Below are positions 53,986-64,000 of a DNA stretch of 64,000 bases, one piece after another. The notes beneath the pieces are model-generated. The model worked only from the letters and a program-made list of their open reading frames with translations, did not search any database and was not told the DNA's origin. The stretch comes from Lactarius indigo (lineage: Eukaryota; Basidiomycota; Agaricomycetes; Russulales; Russulaceae), in contig JAFKAC010000030.1 of NCBI GenBank assembly GCA_025766275.1, forward strand, positions 434,001 to 498,000, in the 5' to 3' direction. The translations under genes and the position numbers were made by a program. Positions within the stretch are counted from its first letter, which is position 1. Each line of letters starts with the position of its first letter.

Positions 53986-54619
53986 TCAACTATCATTAGT
54001 ATTTCCTAATTCCGAAGACATCTCCGATGCATGATCCAACCCATCATCATGATACAGGCTATCTTCTGTTCCATGTGAAATATTGGAAACATCAATCCCT
54101 TCTGCCTCACACAGTGCCCTTACCATGAGGGAGAAGTCGTTCACACTCCTGTGTATATTCTCTGAGTCGGAAATGATATCCATGTCCACCTTGAAAGGTA
54201 AGATGGATGGAATTGATTGGCAATGACAGGTACACACCTCATATTCATTGAGTGAGCTTTCCTGCTCCTCCGAAGGATGTTCCACATCCGCCTTGAAAGG
54301 TAAGATGGAATAGGAAGAATTGATGGTGACAGGTACATACCACACATTGATTGATTGAACTTGTTTCTTGCTCCTCAGAAACATGTTCCAGCAGGGGTTT
54401 CAGACTGATGGTTTCAACATCACCATCTGAGCCATACATGTCATCCTCATCAAATGATTGTGTATCAGAGGGTGAGTCGTCCACAGGATCGGAAAACATG
54501 GTGGGAGTGTGGAGAGGGGGGGAGCGGGAGATCCGCTTATGTTTGTGAATGGTGCTGGTGTACCGGGAGGGCTTTGATGTGGATGATACAAGTTTGCCTT
54601 TGGATGTGTGAGACTGCAT
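53986..54619 (-). CDS. Small spliced gene beside KDZ (unknown)
   Basis: ATG 54619 (MQSHTSKGKLVSS). Two introns, 54292-54340 (49 nt) and 54190-54237 (48 nt), have nearly the same sequence: both begin GTRTGTACCTGTCA and end CTTACCTTTCAAG. The exons beside them are also similar (EEQETSSIN and EEQESSLNE), so an exon-intron unit was duplicated. The predicted protein is short, Ser/Thr-rich with acidic Asp/Glu stretches, and ends NTNDS at 53986. No domain was recognised. It lies upstream of the KDZ gene in the same orientation and may be an accessory gene of that transposon. Confidence 0.55.
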
Positions 54620-55421
54620 GATTGGTAGTAGAGCAATAGAGTAGCTAAACCTGAAGCAATATAAATACCATGGACATGTGAAACAGGTTTGGCCTTGCTG
54701 AAGATACATGAAACGCTGCCTGAGGATCTATGGTAATTGTTAGACTACACCTCAATATATGACATGGCATGAATGTCGGACGGTCCGCTGTTTCAATGTC
54801 ACATATAAATGGCGAAGGAATAATACTAGACATACAATACTCTAAACACATGCATATTTGATATGATCTATAGAAGGCATATGTGATACAACCTGCCAGC
54901 TTTACTACAGAGATATTCAGCCATGTATCCCGCCTTTGCAATGTGCTGACCACTTAATGGAGATGTATTTAGGGTGTGAGTCGGGTTTATTCCGGATGGT
55001 CCGATGTATTAAGTCGCATGCCACTCAGCTTTGCAGAATCCCACATATGGGAATCAAGTCATATGATATACAACGTCACATGTTACAGATGGGTCACATG
55101 AAGCAAATGACAGATGGATCACATGAAACTGATTGCACACACGTCACATGTACCGATTCATTCAAATGGGGAAGTCCGACTACGTGATTACAAATTGTCC
55201 TAAAACGCATATTCGATTATTTACTGTGTGGGGGGGATCTCCGGCGATGGCCTGCGTGATGAAGCACTCCCACCTGAACGCACAACTTGAAACATACGTT
55301 AGGTGTGCATGAAACAGCCAAGAAACACAAACTACTCACCTGATGGTTGGCGCAGTGGCCCACCCGCAGAGGAATGGTGTGAGGCCACGGAATGGCGAGA
55401 GGTGACGGATGCGGCCTTGGA
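54620..55421. other. 5' flank of the KDZ locus
   Basis: No gene is supported. There are palindromic CGGACGGTCCG (near 54778) and CCGGATGGTCCG (near 54992) and several GTCACATG repeats (55070-55155). These could be subterminal transposase sites or promoter elements. Element E begins at 55422; TTGGA (55417-55421) is the presumed left copy of its TSD. Confidence 0.4.
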
Positions 55422-55949
55422 TGTAACGTCGCCACGACGTTTAGCTCGACTTGAGCTCGATTGGCGGTAACAACTTAGCTTTGTTAACGTTTCGACCCTT
55501 GAAGACACGAAGGTCCAAGTCTTTGCCTTAGTGAATACGCGAAGGTACACCGGCAAGTCGAGGTTCCGAAGTTACGATTGGAAACAGGCGAAGAGATTTA
55601 GAGTTGAGAAGGGATAGGAGAGAAGGAGAACAAGTGACGATTCAAGAAGACCAAGATGGCATATCTTGGTCTTCACAAGACAGTTTAAATACATATTCTA
55701 GCAGGCTTTGAAGCGCTGCTATGAGTCAGAGTAGGTAGCGTCCAACGTATCGCAGAAACAACGCGAACCCTAATACTACTAGTACCCGTACTAGTGGCGT
55801 CGGTCATCAGTCAGCTATCAAGTCCCTATCGCCTATCGCACTACCGTATCACCGTAAGTAAGTCCGTCACTAATATACCTTACCGCCGTAGTGACAACCG
55901 GTACAGTAAGGGTCTGAGTCATGCAGTCCATCCAAGCCGAAACGTGACA
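55422..55949 (-). repeat. 3' LTR of element E (528 bp)
   Basis: On + it reads TGTAACGTCGCC ... AAACGTGACA. It contains the inverted repeat AAGACCAAGATGGCATATCTTGGTCTT around the predicted start (about 55647-55673). A purine tract (GAAAGGAGGGTGA on -) lies behind it. Confidence 0.92.
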
Positions 55950-55978
55950 TCACCCTCCTTTCAGCGTGAGGCCCCGAC

Positions 55979-56338
55979 TCACCGAAAGTCCCTAGCTGGC
56001 CAGTCGCGCTGCTCGTCAGCAATGCGCTCGAGCGCCGTAGCGCGCTCCAATCGGTAGATGGAGTCTTGTCGGTCGCTTTGGGCGCACGCGATCATGTTGC
56101 GGAGCTGAGCTACCCTGGCGCGAAGTCGCTCTAGTTCGAAACTAGCCGCGCGATAGCGCGTGACTTCCGCCGTAAGCGTCTCGTCATTGATGCGATTGAG
56201 GGCGCGGTCCGTAATCTTGTCCGCGGCGAAGATGACGAGATCTTCGTGCGGGTACGTGGGACGCGACGCGGCGCTGGCGTGCGGCTCAGCGTAGAGGGGC
56301 TTACCGTACAGATGGGGGGAACCAGGTATCACCCCGAG
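55979..56338 (-). CDS. Element E pol, C-terminal end
   Basis: The end of the post-chromodomain extension (VIPGSPHLYGKPLY ... ALNRINDETLTAEVTRYRAAS), ending in a predicted coiled coil LERLRARVAQLRNM and stop at 55979. It is joined in frame to 56799 when the solo LTR and one copy of CCGAG are removed. Confidence 0.85.
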   Translation of the reverse strand, partial: LGVIPGSPHLYGKPLYAEPHASAASRPTYPHEDLVIFAADKITDRALNRINDETLTAEVTRYRAASFELERLRARVAQLRNMIACAQSDRQDSIYRLERATALERIADEQRDWPARDFR

Positions 56339-56798
56339 TGTAACGCCGTCACGACGTTAGCTCGACTTGAGCTCAATAAGGCGACCTTGTCAACTTAGCT
56401 AATCACGTCTCGCGACGTATGGCTCGAAGGCAAACTTCTAGATGTTCGCAGACACTAGGAATATTGGTGGCACTCTCAATAGAGGCACGATGGTGGCGAA
56501 GAGAAAAGTGAAAGAAGAAGAAAGTGACGATTGAAGAAGACCAAGATGGCGAGTCTTGGTCTTCCACAGCTACCTTAAATACAAGAAGAGCAGGCTTTCA
56601 AGCGCTGCTATGAGTCACCGTATCGTAGCGTCCAACGTATCGCGTAAGTACCGCAATCCTAATACTACTACTACCTGTACTAGGATCGAGTCATTCGTAA
56701 ACTCCTAACTCCTGCGTAAACCCCGAGTCCGTGACTAATCTACCTTACTGCCGTAGTCACAACCGGTATAGTAAGGGTTGGGGATGAGAAACGTAACA
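56339..56798 (-). repeat. D-family solo LTR (460 bp), TSD CCGAG
   Basis: TGTAACGCCG ... AAACGTAACA, the same length as D LTRs and nearly identical to them, with CCGAG at 56334-56338 and 56799-56803. It interrupts E pol close to its end. Confidence 0.95.
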
Positions 56799-59700
56799 CC
56801 GAGTATGAGGGGATCCGCCCCTCCAATGATCTGGACATGAGATGCGTCCCTCTCTACTCCGTCGGGCCCGGTGATGGGGTATGGAATGTGATGGGGTCGT
56901 CGATTTGCCCGGAACCCCTCAGGCGCAATAACGTGCGCAGGGTCGTCAGCGGCGGTGAAGGGACGGTGGTCTGCGGCGCCTGGTACACGCACACGTCCTC
57001 GATACATGGCGGACCCGTTGGAGTTGACGAGCCAGGGTGTGATGAGGGGATTAGTAGGGTCGCCTTTCGTTCGAAGGAAGGCGTGCCGTGCCGGGTAGTA
57101 ATCGTCGTCGTCATGGCCAGCCTCAGCAGCCTCCATCGCTGCCGCCGCTCTCGCATCTCTCTCAGTCGGGCCGCGGCTGAGTCTAGCTGTTCCTTCTGCC
57201 ACTCCGCCGCTACCCTCCTCCATCCGTCCAACTCGTACTCCAGGAGAGCTTGAACGCTCGTCGTTGCGCGGGAAAACTCCGCGAACGCCGACGAGGTCGT
57301 CGCTTGGGGGGATGGCAGCGATAGGCTCGCGCGCCCCGTGTTCGTCGCGGAAGATATGGGCGACGGCGGACTCGTCGTCGGGCTGTTGCGTGGGGTCTGG
57401 GAATCGGGCAAGGACGTTTGCCCACTCTTGCGCGGTGATACGGCCCTCTGGTTGGCCGATAGGTGTGTACGGGGTGATTTGGGCGTTGGGAACCTCAGTC
57501 TCGTCGTCTTCTGCGAGGAGAGCCCGTGCGTCTTCTGCAAGGGAGTCGAGGAGCATCGCTTGGGTGACATGTCGCAGGGGAGAAGTGGGCATGAGAGTGG
57601 AGATGATAGAGCGAAGGAAAAGGGGATGGCTTTCCTGAGCGACGACCGAACTCCTTTTAACCGTTGCCCCGTGTGCTTGCGCTTCCTGAAAGAGGCGGAG
57701 CGCTTCCGGTGCGAAGACGTCATCTTTGTTGACCCACTGATTCTCCGAGTCTGGGTATCCCTTCCACTTGACGAGGTATTGGAGCCTTCTTCCTCTGCCG
57801 AAATGCCGGGAGTCTAGAATGGCCTCGACTTCGTACTCCTCTTCCCCATCGATCAATTCGGGCGGTGGTCGTGTGAAACTTTCCCCGTGAAGGGGGGTTT
57901 GTTTGTATGGCGTGAGGAGATCGATGTGGAACACTGGGTGAATGCTCCACTGCGTGGGAAGTTCCAATCGATAATTGTAAGGGGACATCACCTGTGTCAC
58001 CCGAAACGGTCCGTGGCGTCGCGCCGCTAATTTCGCCGTGGGCTGATTGGTTCGAAGGTGCTTCCCTTCCAGCCACACGAGGTCCCCTATCTTGAAATTG
58101 GGCGTGTCTTTGTTGCGTATCCACGCCTCTTGAGCTTGTTTTATGAGGCGTTGGGCGTCCTTTCTAGCCTCTTTTAGCTGTGTTAGTCGTCTTGTGACCT
58201 GCGGAAGAGGAGATGGCTTATCGGTCCAATCTGCTTGTGGGTTATATCCCATCAGAAGCTGAAACGGAGATTGCTTCGTGTGCTCATGTGGCCAGTTGTT
58301 ATGAGCGAATTCGGCGATTGGCAGATAAGCAGCCCAGTTGTCTTGTCGCTCATTTACCCAGAAGCGCAGGTACTGTTCCAACCACTGGTTGGTACGCTCG
58401 GACTGTCCATCGGTCCGCGGGTGGTACGCTGTTGATATGTTTTGCTGAATGCCTAGGACTCGGCACACTTCTCTGGTGAATTTTGACGCAAATCGTGGAT
58501 CTCTGTCGCTAATGCACTTGCGGGGTAATCCGAAGCGCTTAAATACGTGAGCAACGTACAGGGCTGCGGTCTCCTCCGCTGTTATTTCTTCTCGACAGGG
58601 GATGAAGATGGAGGCCTTGCTGCAGTCGTGGTCCGTGACTGTCAGTATGCTGTCATACCCTTGTGACGGCGGTAGTTTGGTAATGAAATCCATGGCTATG
58701 GTTTGGAAGGGCACGGCGTCCAGTACTGGCGTGATGGGATGTAGCGCAGCTCGTATGGGCCTCATGTTCACTTTGTTCCGTTGACATTCCGCACAGCCTT
58801 GGACGTACTCATATACGTCCTTCCGTAATCGCGGCCACCAGTAATGTCGTTCCAGAATTCGCTGCGTTCTTGCCACTCCGGGGTGGCCATGTATTGGTAG
58901 GTCGTGGTGGTCGTGTATTAGTACTCGGTATGTCGATGCTGGTCCGGTGATCACGAACCTGCCATCCTTATACCATTCTCCTTCTATCTTTTTGAGGTTA
59001 TGGGGGTCTACCCATACCTTGATTACTTCGTCGTCTTGTTGGTGGCGTGGTTGGAGCAGGTTCGGATTTGCGGTGAAGGTGCGTGCGACGTTGAGGGTTC
59101 TCACAAAGACCTCGGGGGGTAGGACAACCACTTCGCTGTTGTCGTCTTCTCCCTGATTGTAGTCGGGTCGTCTTGAGAGTGCGTCCGCTCGCCCGTTGTT
59201 CTTTCCTTTGATGTGGTGAATCTCGAAGTCGTACTCAGAGAGTTCGAGCACTTCCCTAGCAATTCGCCTGCTAATTTTCTGTGGTGACTTCCAATATTGT
59301 AGGTTGAGATGGTCCGAATAAATCTTAATTTTATGCGGAGCTCCGGCGAGCAGTGGTCTCCAGTTTCGCAATGCTTTGACTATCGCGAGCAACTCCAAGT
59401 CGTAGATGTCATAGTTTCGCTCTGCCTCCGAGAGTGTGGCTGAATAATAGCCTATAGGGTGTCGTTTTCCGTCAGACTTTCGTTGTAAAAGTACGGCTCC
59501 CACCGCGTATCCGGAAGCGTCAACTTCCAATTCAAACGGGTCTTGGAGGACCGGGTGCGCCAGTACCGGTTCCTCGGTTACGAGGCGTTTGAGGGTATTG
59601 AATGCGTTATTTTCTTCGTCAGTCCACCTCCATTCTTCGTCTTTCTTAGTCAGTTTGGTGAGTGGTTTAGCATGGGCTGCGAATCCGCGGATGAAAAGTC

Positions 59701-61171
59701 TGTAAAAGTTGCAGAAGCCCAGGAACGATCGAACGTCTTTGACTTTTGTTGGCGTAGGCCAGTCTTTGATGCCTTGAACTTTTACAGGGTCCATTCGGGT
59801 CACCCCCCTTTCAAGGATTACCCCCAGGTAATCCATCCGCGGTTGGTGGAACAGGCACTTCTCGAGTTTGAAGTAGAGATCGTGTTCGCGTGCGACACTC
59901 AGTACGTCGTGTACGGCGGCTATATGAGCCGCTAGATCATGGTCAAAATGAGTGGCTATACCGATATCGTCCATGTAAACACGTATCGTAGTCCCCAAGC
60001 GTTCGTGCTTTGCGATCGTATCGCGGTAGATGTGATTCATCATCGCTTGGAAGGTTGCGGGGGAATTGGTGAGGCCGAAGAACATGACCGTAGGCTCAAA
60101 AAGGCCGAATTTGGTTTTGAATGCCGCCTTTTCTTGATCTCCGTCGCGAATGCGGATGTTGTTATAGCCCCAGCGGATATCGAGCTTTGTATAGATGTGG
60201 GCGTTGCTAAGGTCCAAAATGAGGTCTTGAATGAGCGGCAGCGGATATTGGTTGCAAATGGTGTGCGAGTTAATCACACGGTAGTCCTGTACCGGGCGTA
60301 GTTTTCCGTCCTTCTTTTTGATGAAGAAGAAAGATGAGGCGTATGGGGAGATGGAAGGGCGTAGATATCCTTGTTTTAGTTTCTCGTCGAGGAATTCCTT
60401 CAATTCGCCCTCTTCTTTTTGTGTCATAGGGTAGATCTTGCAGTCGATCGCTGCTGGCGCCGATGGCTTGAAGTCAATAGCATGGTCCCAGGGTCGAGAT
60501 GGAGGGAACCGATGCGAGGCCTGCTCATTGAACAACATACTGTACTCTGCGTATACCGGCGGCAGCACTGCTGCCGTTTGCTGTTGTTTTGCCGATATTG
60601 CCAACTCTGTCGAGGTAGTGGCTCTTGCGAAGGTTTCCTCCTCTAATTTTTGGACGATTGCCTCTTTTTCTGCTACGATTAGAGCCCGCACAGCAGGTGT
60701 CGTGAGTAGTTCTTCGGTAGTAGCTAGAACTACCGGTTGCATGTCCGGATGCATGGTTGCTGTTGCCCAACTGATCGTCGGTTCGAAGGCGCTCAGCCAT
60801 GGATAGCCCAGTACCATGTCTTCGTTTCCGAGGTTGGTGACCAAAAAGGTCATTCGTTTGATCTGTCCGCGCGTTTTCACTTCTAGGTTAACGTAATGAG
60901 TGATTAACCCAGCTTTGTTTTCCGTATTATCTATGTTCCATATTTTGCGAGGCGTTTCTAAGGGCCATATCGGGATTCCTGCCCAGGCCGCCATTCTTGG
61001 TCGGATAAAATTATCGGTGGCTCCGGAGTCCACCAGTGCGTTTATTTCAGTCGTTTGGTAATTCGTGTGGACAGTCACTGGGATTCGCAAAGATCGATAG
61101 CGCGTTGTCACAATTACAGAATTACATCGTAAAGCCCTCACCCAGACTGACGGGTTCAGGCGTTCTGAAAA
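56799..61171 (-). CDS. Element E pol (near-complete)
   Basis: The frame is entered by a -1 shift at GGGTTTT (61168-61174). Protease: LVDSGATDNF (about 61035). RT: SISPYASSFFF, LDIRWGYNNIRI, catalytic YMDD (about 59970). RNase H: EVDASGYAVGAVL, ELLAIVKAL. Integrase: GHPGV ... CAECQRNK, AMDFITKL, SDRDPRF, GQSERTNQW. Chromodomain: YEVEAILDSRHFGRGRR...WKGYPDSENQW (about 57840-57720). The extension has acidic and Ala/Arg-rich parts and ends near ADPLILG at the solo LTR. It is uninterrupted throughout, roughly 1450 residues to the insertion. Confidence 0.92.
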
Positions 61172-62615
61172 CCCTCTTTTCCCCACAGGTCTTGAAGTAT
61201 GAGGTCTTTTACCTCGTCCGTACTGTTGGCTACCTGTGTTAGCCATTCCTTTGCTTGTTCTCCCGCCGTTCTCGCTGCTTTGATTTGTGGCGCGGGTGTC
61301 GCGCTGGGTGCCGGCGTCGCATACCCCGGCAGCGATGGTTCGTATTGAGATACGGGTCCCGGGGATCCCGGCCATTGTAATGGCCAGGTGGTCTCCGTCA
61401 TCCTGCTGCTCGACGGAGCGTTTTGCCATTGTCTCTGTTGTCGGGGGTGTGGGCAATTTCGTGAGAGGTGGCCTGGCGCGTGACAGTTATAGCAAAGGAC
61501 ATTCCTTAAGTCCCTCCTAGATCCGCCTCTCCCTCGTCCCCTAGCTCCGGGTCCTCCCCGTGGGGGGAAAGGTGGCGCCGACCAATCATGATGAGGCAGT
61601 TTGTTGAAGTCGATTTCTTCTGATCCAGCTAGCCGTACCTTGGCTCGATCAGCGGAGGTGTCCATGGCCCATGGGTTGGTCTGTGGCAGGTTTTGCGGGA
61701 GCGCCCACCCTGCGTTACCCGTCTGTTTCTTTGGTGGGGTCGTCGTACTCTTATATTCGTTAAGCCGTGCCTTGAGGTGGATGTAGTTCTTTTGTCGCTT
61801 GAGGACAGCCCGCTTCCAGTCGTCGAATGTTATCGGCTCGTCGAATTGGAACGCGTTTTTGAACAGTTCCTTAGGCAGACCCGACGTGAACAGGTCGATG
61901 GTTTGTGGTTCGTTGAGGTGATAATGAGCCTTCCGCGCCAACTGTTCAAAATCATTGACGTACTTGTCAATGTCTTCTCCTGCCATTTTGAAACCTTTTC
62001 GCAGTATGGCTTGTGCTTGTTCCCGTTCCAACGTGTTCTCAAATCTTTGGCTGAAACCATCAGCCACCGCATCCCACAATCCTCGAGTGTAGGGGCTGAT
62101 CCCTCGTTGTATTTGCCGATTGAGCCAGTTCAGGAAGGATAGGACCCATTCGCTGACCGCTCCGCCCTTGATATAGGAGAGAAACAGGAGACACCTCCTG
62201 TAGTCGTTGCGCATAATGGGGGCGTCCAGATTCATGCCCCAATAGATGTGCCACTGCGTAAGAAATTGGTCGACTTTAAGTCTGTCTCCGTCAAAAATAG
62301 AGGGTGGCTCGCCGGTTAGTTTCTCGCTGGGGTGTCCTCTATCCCCTCCTCCGGCGTCACCCCCACCCCCACCTCCTCCACCTCCTCCACCTCCTGGTGG
62401 ATCGCGGGGTGGTCCTCTTGGTGGTTCGGTTCTTCGCAAGTCGAATGGGATGCCTCCCCCCGGTGGTGGTGGCGGGTCGTCTCCCGGTCCTCCTACTCCT
62501 GGGGGTAGCTCCATTACTGGCCTCCTTTCTGACGGGGGGTCTCCCCTGTCCAACCCTATTGCTCGGAAGATTGCGGCATCATCCGCGGTCATACGTACTC
62601 CTGTTTCTGGGTTGA
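61156..62615 (-). CDS. Gag of element E, N-terminus removed by G
   Basis: It begins in INPETGVRMTADD at the G insertion. A Gly/Pro-rich linker (about 62520-62340) precedes the gag domain (SIFDGDRLKVDQFLTQW). The zinc knuckle CYNCHAPGHLSRNC is near 61500-61459. It ends FQNA-TGA at 61156. There is no internal stop. It reads CPHPRQQRQW where D has a TGA, which identifies D's stop as a CGA-to-TGA change. Confidence 0.9.
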
Positions 62616-63311
62616 TGTGGTGAACTCACTGTCACTCGACAGCGAGGGATAAGGCTGGAGACGACGTCGGGCAAGGTAGAGACGGAGGGAGCGTCGAGGA
62701 GGTCGGAGAGGAGGCGTCTTGGCTCGAAGAAGGTAGTGGCGCACACAAGGTGGGGCACTCGAAGGAACTGAGAGGCAAGAAAGGGAAGATGTCACAAGTG
62801 GACAGTCTGAGGGACTGTCCGATAGATTGAGCTAGCTTATATACTACAGGGGGTGGTCTGTGCGTAACTTTAGGGCAGGCTTAGGGCCTGTCCACAGGTG
62901 CTGCGCAATACTGCGGATTGGAACATTCCAGAGACAAGTTATTAATACTGTCCAATCAGAATACAGGATAAGCATGGTACGACTGCGCCGCAGTCGATGG
63001 TGCCATATTGCGCCATAGTGGTGTGATTCCGCAGCAGCTGCGGAACCCGTGATTAGAACACGTGTTCCTTGTGACTTGGTTGATTATCTTCGTTGATCGA
63101 TAAATGATCAATTGTTGATTGATACACGTGCATGTACACATGTGACTTGGAAAGACAGAGTAGTCACGCGACACATCACGTGATCGTCGGAGAGCGAAAT
63201 TCAAACTCCGATTTCGGATTTCCCCTTTAGGAAGCTGATGACATAAGCCCGGTCCAGTCCGGTCCGGTCCTAAACGCCTTGAGTCACGACCAGGTTTATA
63301 GGTTCGTGACA
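62616..63311 (-). repeat. 3' LTR of gypsy G (about 696 bp)
   Basis: On + it starts TGTGGTGAACTC at the break in E gag and ends TTCGTGACA. On -, AAAAAGGGGATAC (purine tract) precedes TGTCACGAACC. TATATAAG (- strand, from 62843) lies 35 nt from AGACTGTCCAC (from 62808), and GGACAGTC/GACTGTCC form an 8-bp inverted repeat across the start. The left TSD would be GTTGA (62611-62615); the other copy is outside. Confidence 0.78.
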
Positions 63312-63322
63312 GTATCCCCTTT

Positions 63323-64000
63323 TTAACGTCGTGCTATTCCACTAGCACTAGTTGACTTTGGTTTAGGGGCACCAGGGTTGGCCTTGTGAAATTGACTAAC
63401 AAGGTCTTGCGCATGGGTCATTTGGGAGGAGGGGAGCCAGGAGTTTTCAGAGTCGGGGTATCCCTTCCACTTGATCAAGTAGAGTATGCCCTTCTTGTTA
63501 GGCGATACCTTGGATTGCAGGACCTTTTCCACTTCGTAGTGATCGTCTTCCCCTTGGATGATTTCAGGGGGTGGTCTGGTGAAGTTGGGTCCATGTGTAG
63601 TGTTTTCTTTATACGGGGAGATCAAGGAGTTGTGGAAGACTGGGTGAATGCGCCATGTTTTTGGAAGTTGGAGTTTGCAATTTACTCCCCAGGTGGAAAG
63701 GACCTTAAAGGGGCCGTGGCGTCGTGGGGCGAGTTTAGCTTTGGGGTGGGTAGTATGGATGTTGGTTCCTTCCAGCCAGACTAAATCGCCTGTCTTGAAT
63801 TCGTGAGAGGGGGTAGGTGTTTTTGACCCTCTCATGACTTCCGCTGCTACCTTAAGGGCTGCAGTAACTTCGGAGCGGATTTGGTTTAGTGCATTTAATC
63901 TTTCCTCGGCTGCAGGTATTTTGGTGGTGAAATGGGTAGGGGGGATGAACTCTGGTTTGTATCCATACCAAACCTCGAAGGGTGATTTGTGGGTTGCGCT
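63323..64000 (-). CDS. Gypsy G pol, integrase end and chromodomain (partial)
   Basis: Open from the right edge (SATHKSPFEVWYGYKPE) to stop at 63323. It holds the integrase C-terminal region (GDLVWLEGTNIHTTHP, RRHGPFKVLS) and a chromodomain YEVEKVLQSKVSPNKKG...WKGYPDSENSW (about 63535-63440), and then ends soon after. It lacks the long extension found in A, D, E and F. It is inserted in E gag. The rest of the element is outside the window. Confidence 0.88.
   Translation of the reverse strand, partial: SATHKSPFEVWYGYKPEFIPPTHFTTKIPAAEERLNALNQIRSEVTAALKVAAEVMRGSKTPTPSHEFKTGDLVWLEGTNIHTTHPKAKLAPRRHGPFKVLSTWGVNCKLQLPKTWRIHPVFHNSLISPYKENTTHGPNFTRPPPEIIQGEDDHYEVEKVLQSKVSPNKKGILYLIKWKGYPDSENSWLPSSQMTHAQDLVSQFHKANPGAPKPKSTSASGIARR

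Larger units (their letters stand above)
55422..62615 (-). mobile_element. Gypsy chromovirus E, 5' part beyond inserted G
   Basis: Reverse orientation. The 3' LTR is at left, followed rightwards by the pol C-terminus, a D-type solo LTR, pol and gag to 62615, where element G is inserted. The rest of gag and the 5' LTR should lie beyond G, outside the window. Gag and pol show no stop apart from the insertions, making E the best-preserved gypsy coding sequence here. It is closest to C. Confidence 0.9.

Noticed and set aside
56735..56798. Last 20 or so codons of the long E pol frame
   Set aside because: These codons are read from the solo D LTR. The true pol continues at 56338 after removal of the insertion.
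61172..61456. ATG-started N-terminus of the E pol frame
   Set aside because: This part overlaps gag in another phase and is not conserved as protein. Pol is entered by the -1 shift near 61170.
1..64000. tRNA, rRNA or host housekeeping genes
   Set aside because: No cloverleaf with conserved A and B boxes, no rRNA sequence and no recognisable cellular gene was seen on either strand.

Overview
The window is a fungal, transposon-dense locus, most likely from an agaricomycete basidiomycete. The evidence is a CxC2/KDZ transposase gene with 47-63 nt introns, chromodomain Ty3/gypsy elements of the self-priming (Tf1/sushi) type, and short GT-AG introns throughout. I see no ordinary housekeeping gene, tRNA, rRNA or CRISPR array. 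Nearly every base belongs to a mobile element, and most boundaries can be fixed to the base from TG...CA termini and target-site duplications (TSDs).

Layout, outermost first. (1) Left edge: the 3' end of gypsy copy A1 (1-799) sits inside the 5' LTR of an old, long gypsy element B (800 to about 12224). B carries gag-pol on + and a block of three spliced genes of unknown function on the opposite strand (7937-11320). (2) A KDZ DNA transposon gene on the - strand is the substrate for the middle of the window. Its pieces are 53759-51954, 23113-21069 and 12872-12791, with a small spliced accessory gene upstream (54619-53986). (3) The KDZ gene is split twice: by an LTR-C solo LTR (TSD GCATC) that was itself hit by full-length element D (13358-21022, TSD AGTAA), and by full-length element C (23114-51953, TSD CAGCA). 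(4) C in turn contains an intact copia element (23818-30662, TSD GGTTC) and gypsy F on - (31790-48014, 4-bp duplication GAAG). (5) F contains gypsy A2 (34049-41941, TSD AAAAG) and a solo LTR (44829-45338, TSD CCAAG). (6) Right of KDZ lies gypsy E on - (55422-62615), hit by a D-type solo LTR (56339-56798, TSD CCGAG) and by gypsy G, which runs off the right edge.

Working logic. The gypsy elements share an expression plan readable from sequence. A TATA box lies 33-35 nt from a predicted mRNA 5' end whose first 11 nt are the exact complement of a PBS just behind the 5' LTR. An inverted repeat straddles that start site. About 730-930 nt follow with no (or one) AUG, although gag is open and conserved from a GTG in a good Kozak context. 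Gag and pol are joined by a conserved GGGTTTT (or GGATTTT) -1 slippery heptamer. Pol carries a post-chromodomain extension, which in family A ends in an array of zinc knuckles. The copia element is the only element with full coding capacity; E is nearly intact. Decay is dominated by CpG transitions: by eye, 18 of 20 LTR-LTR differences are at CpG, and recurrent CGN-to-TGA stops fit cytosine methylation and deamination.

Most worth a second look: the self-priming/inverted-repeat/AUG-free leader architecture, the antisense spliced gene block in B, and the terminal zinc-knuckle array of family A. All coordinates and alignments were made by eye; no database search was run.
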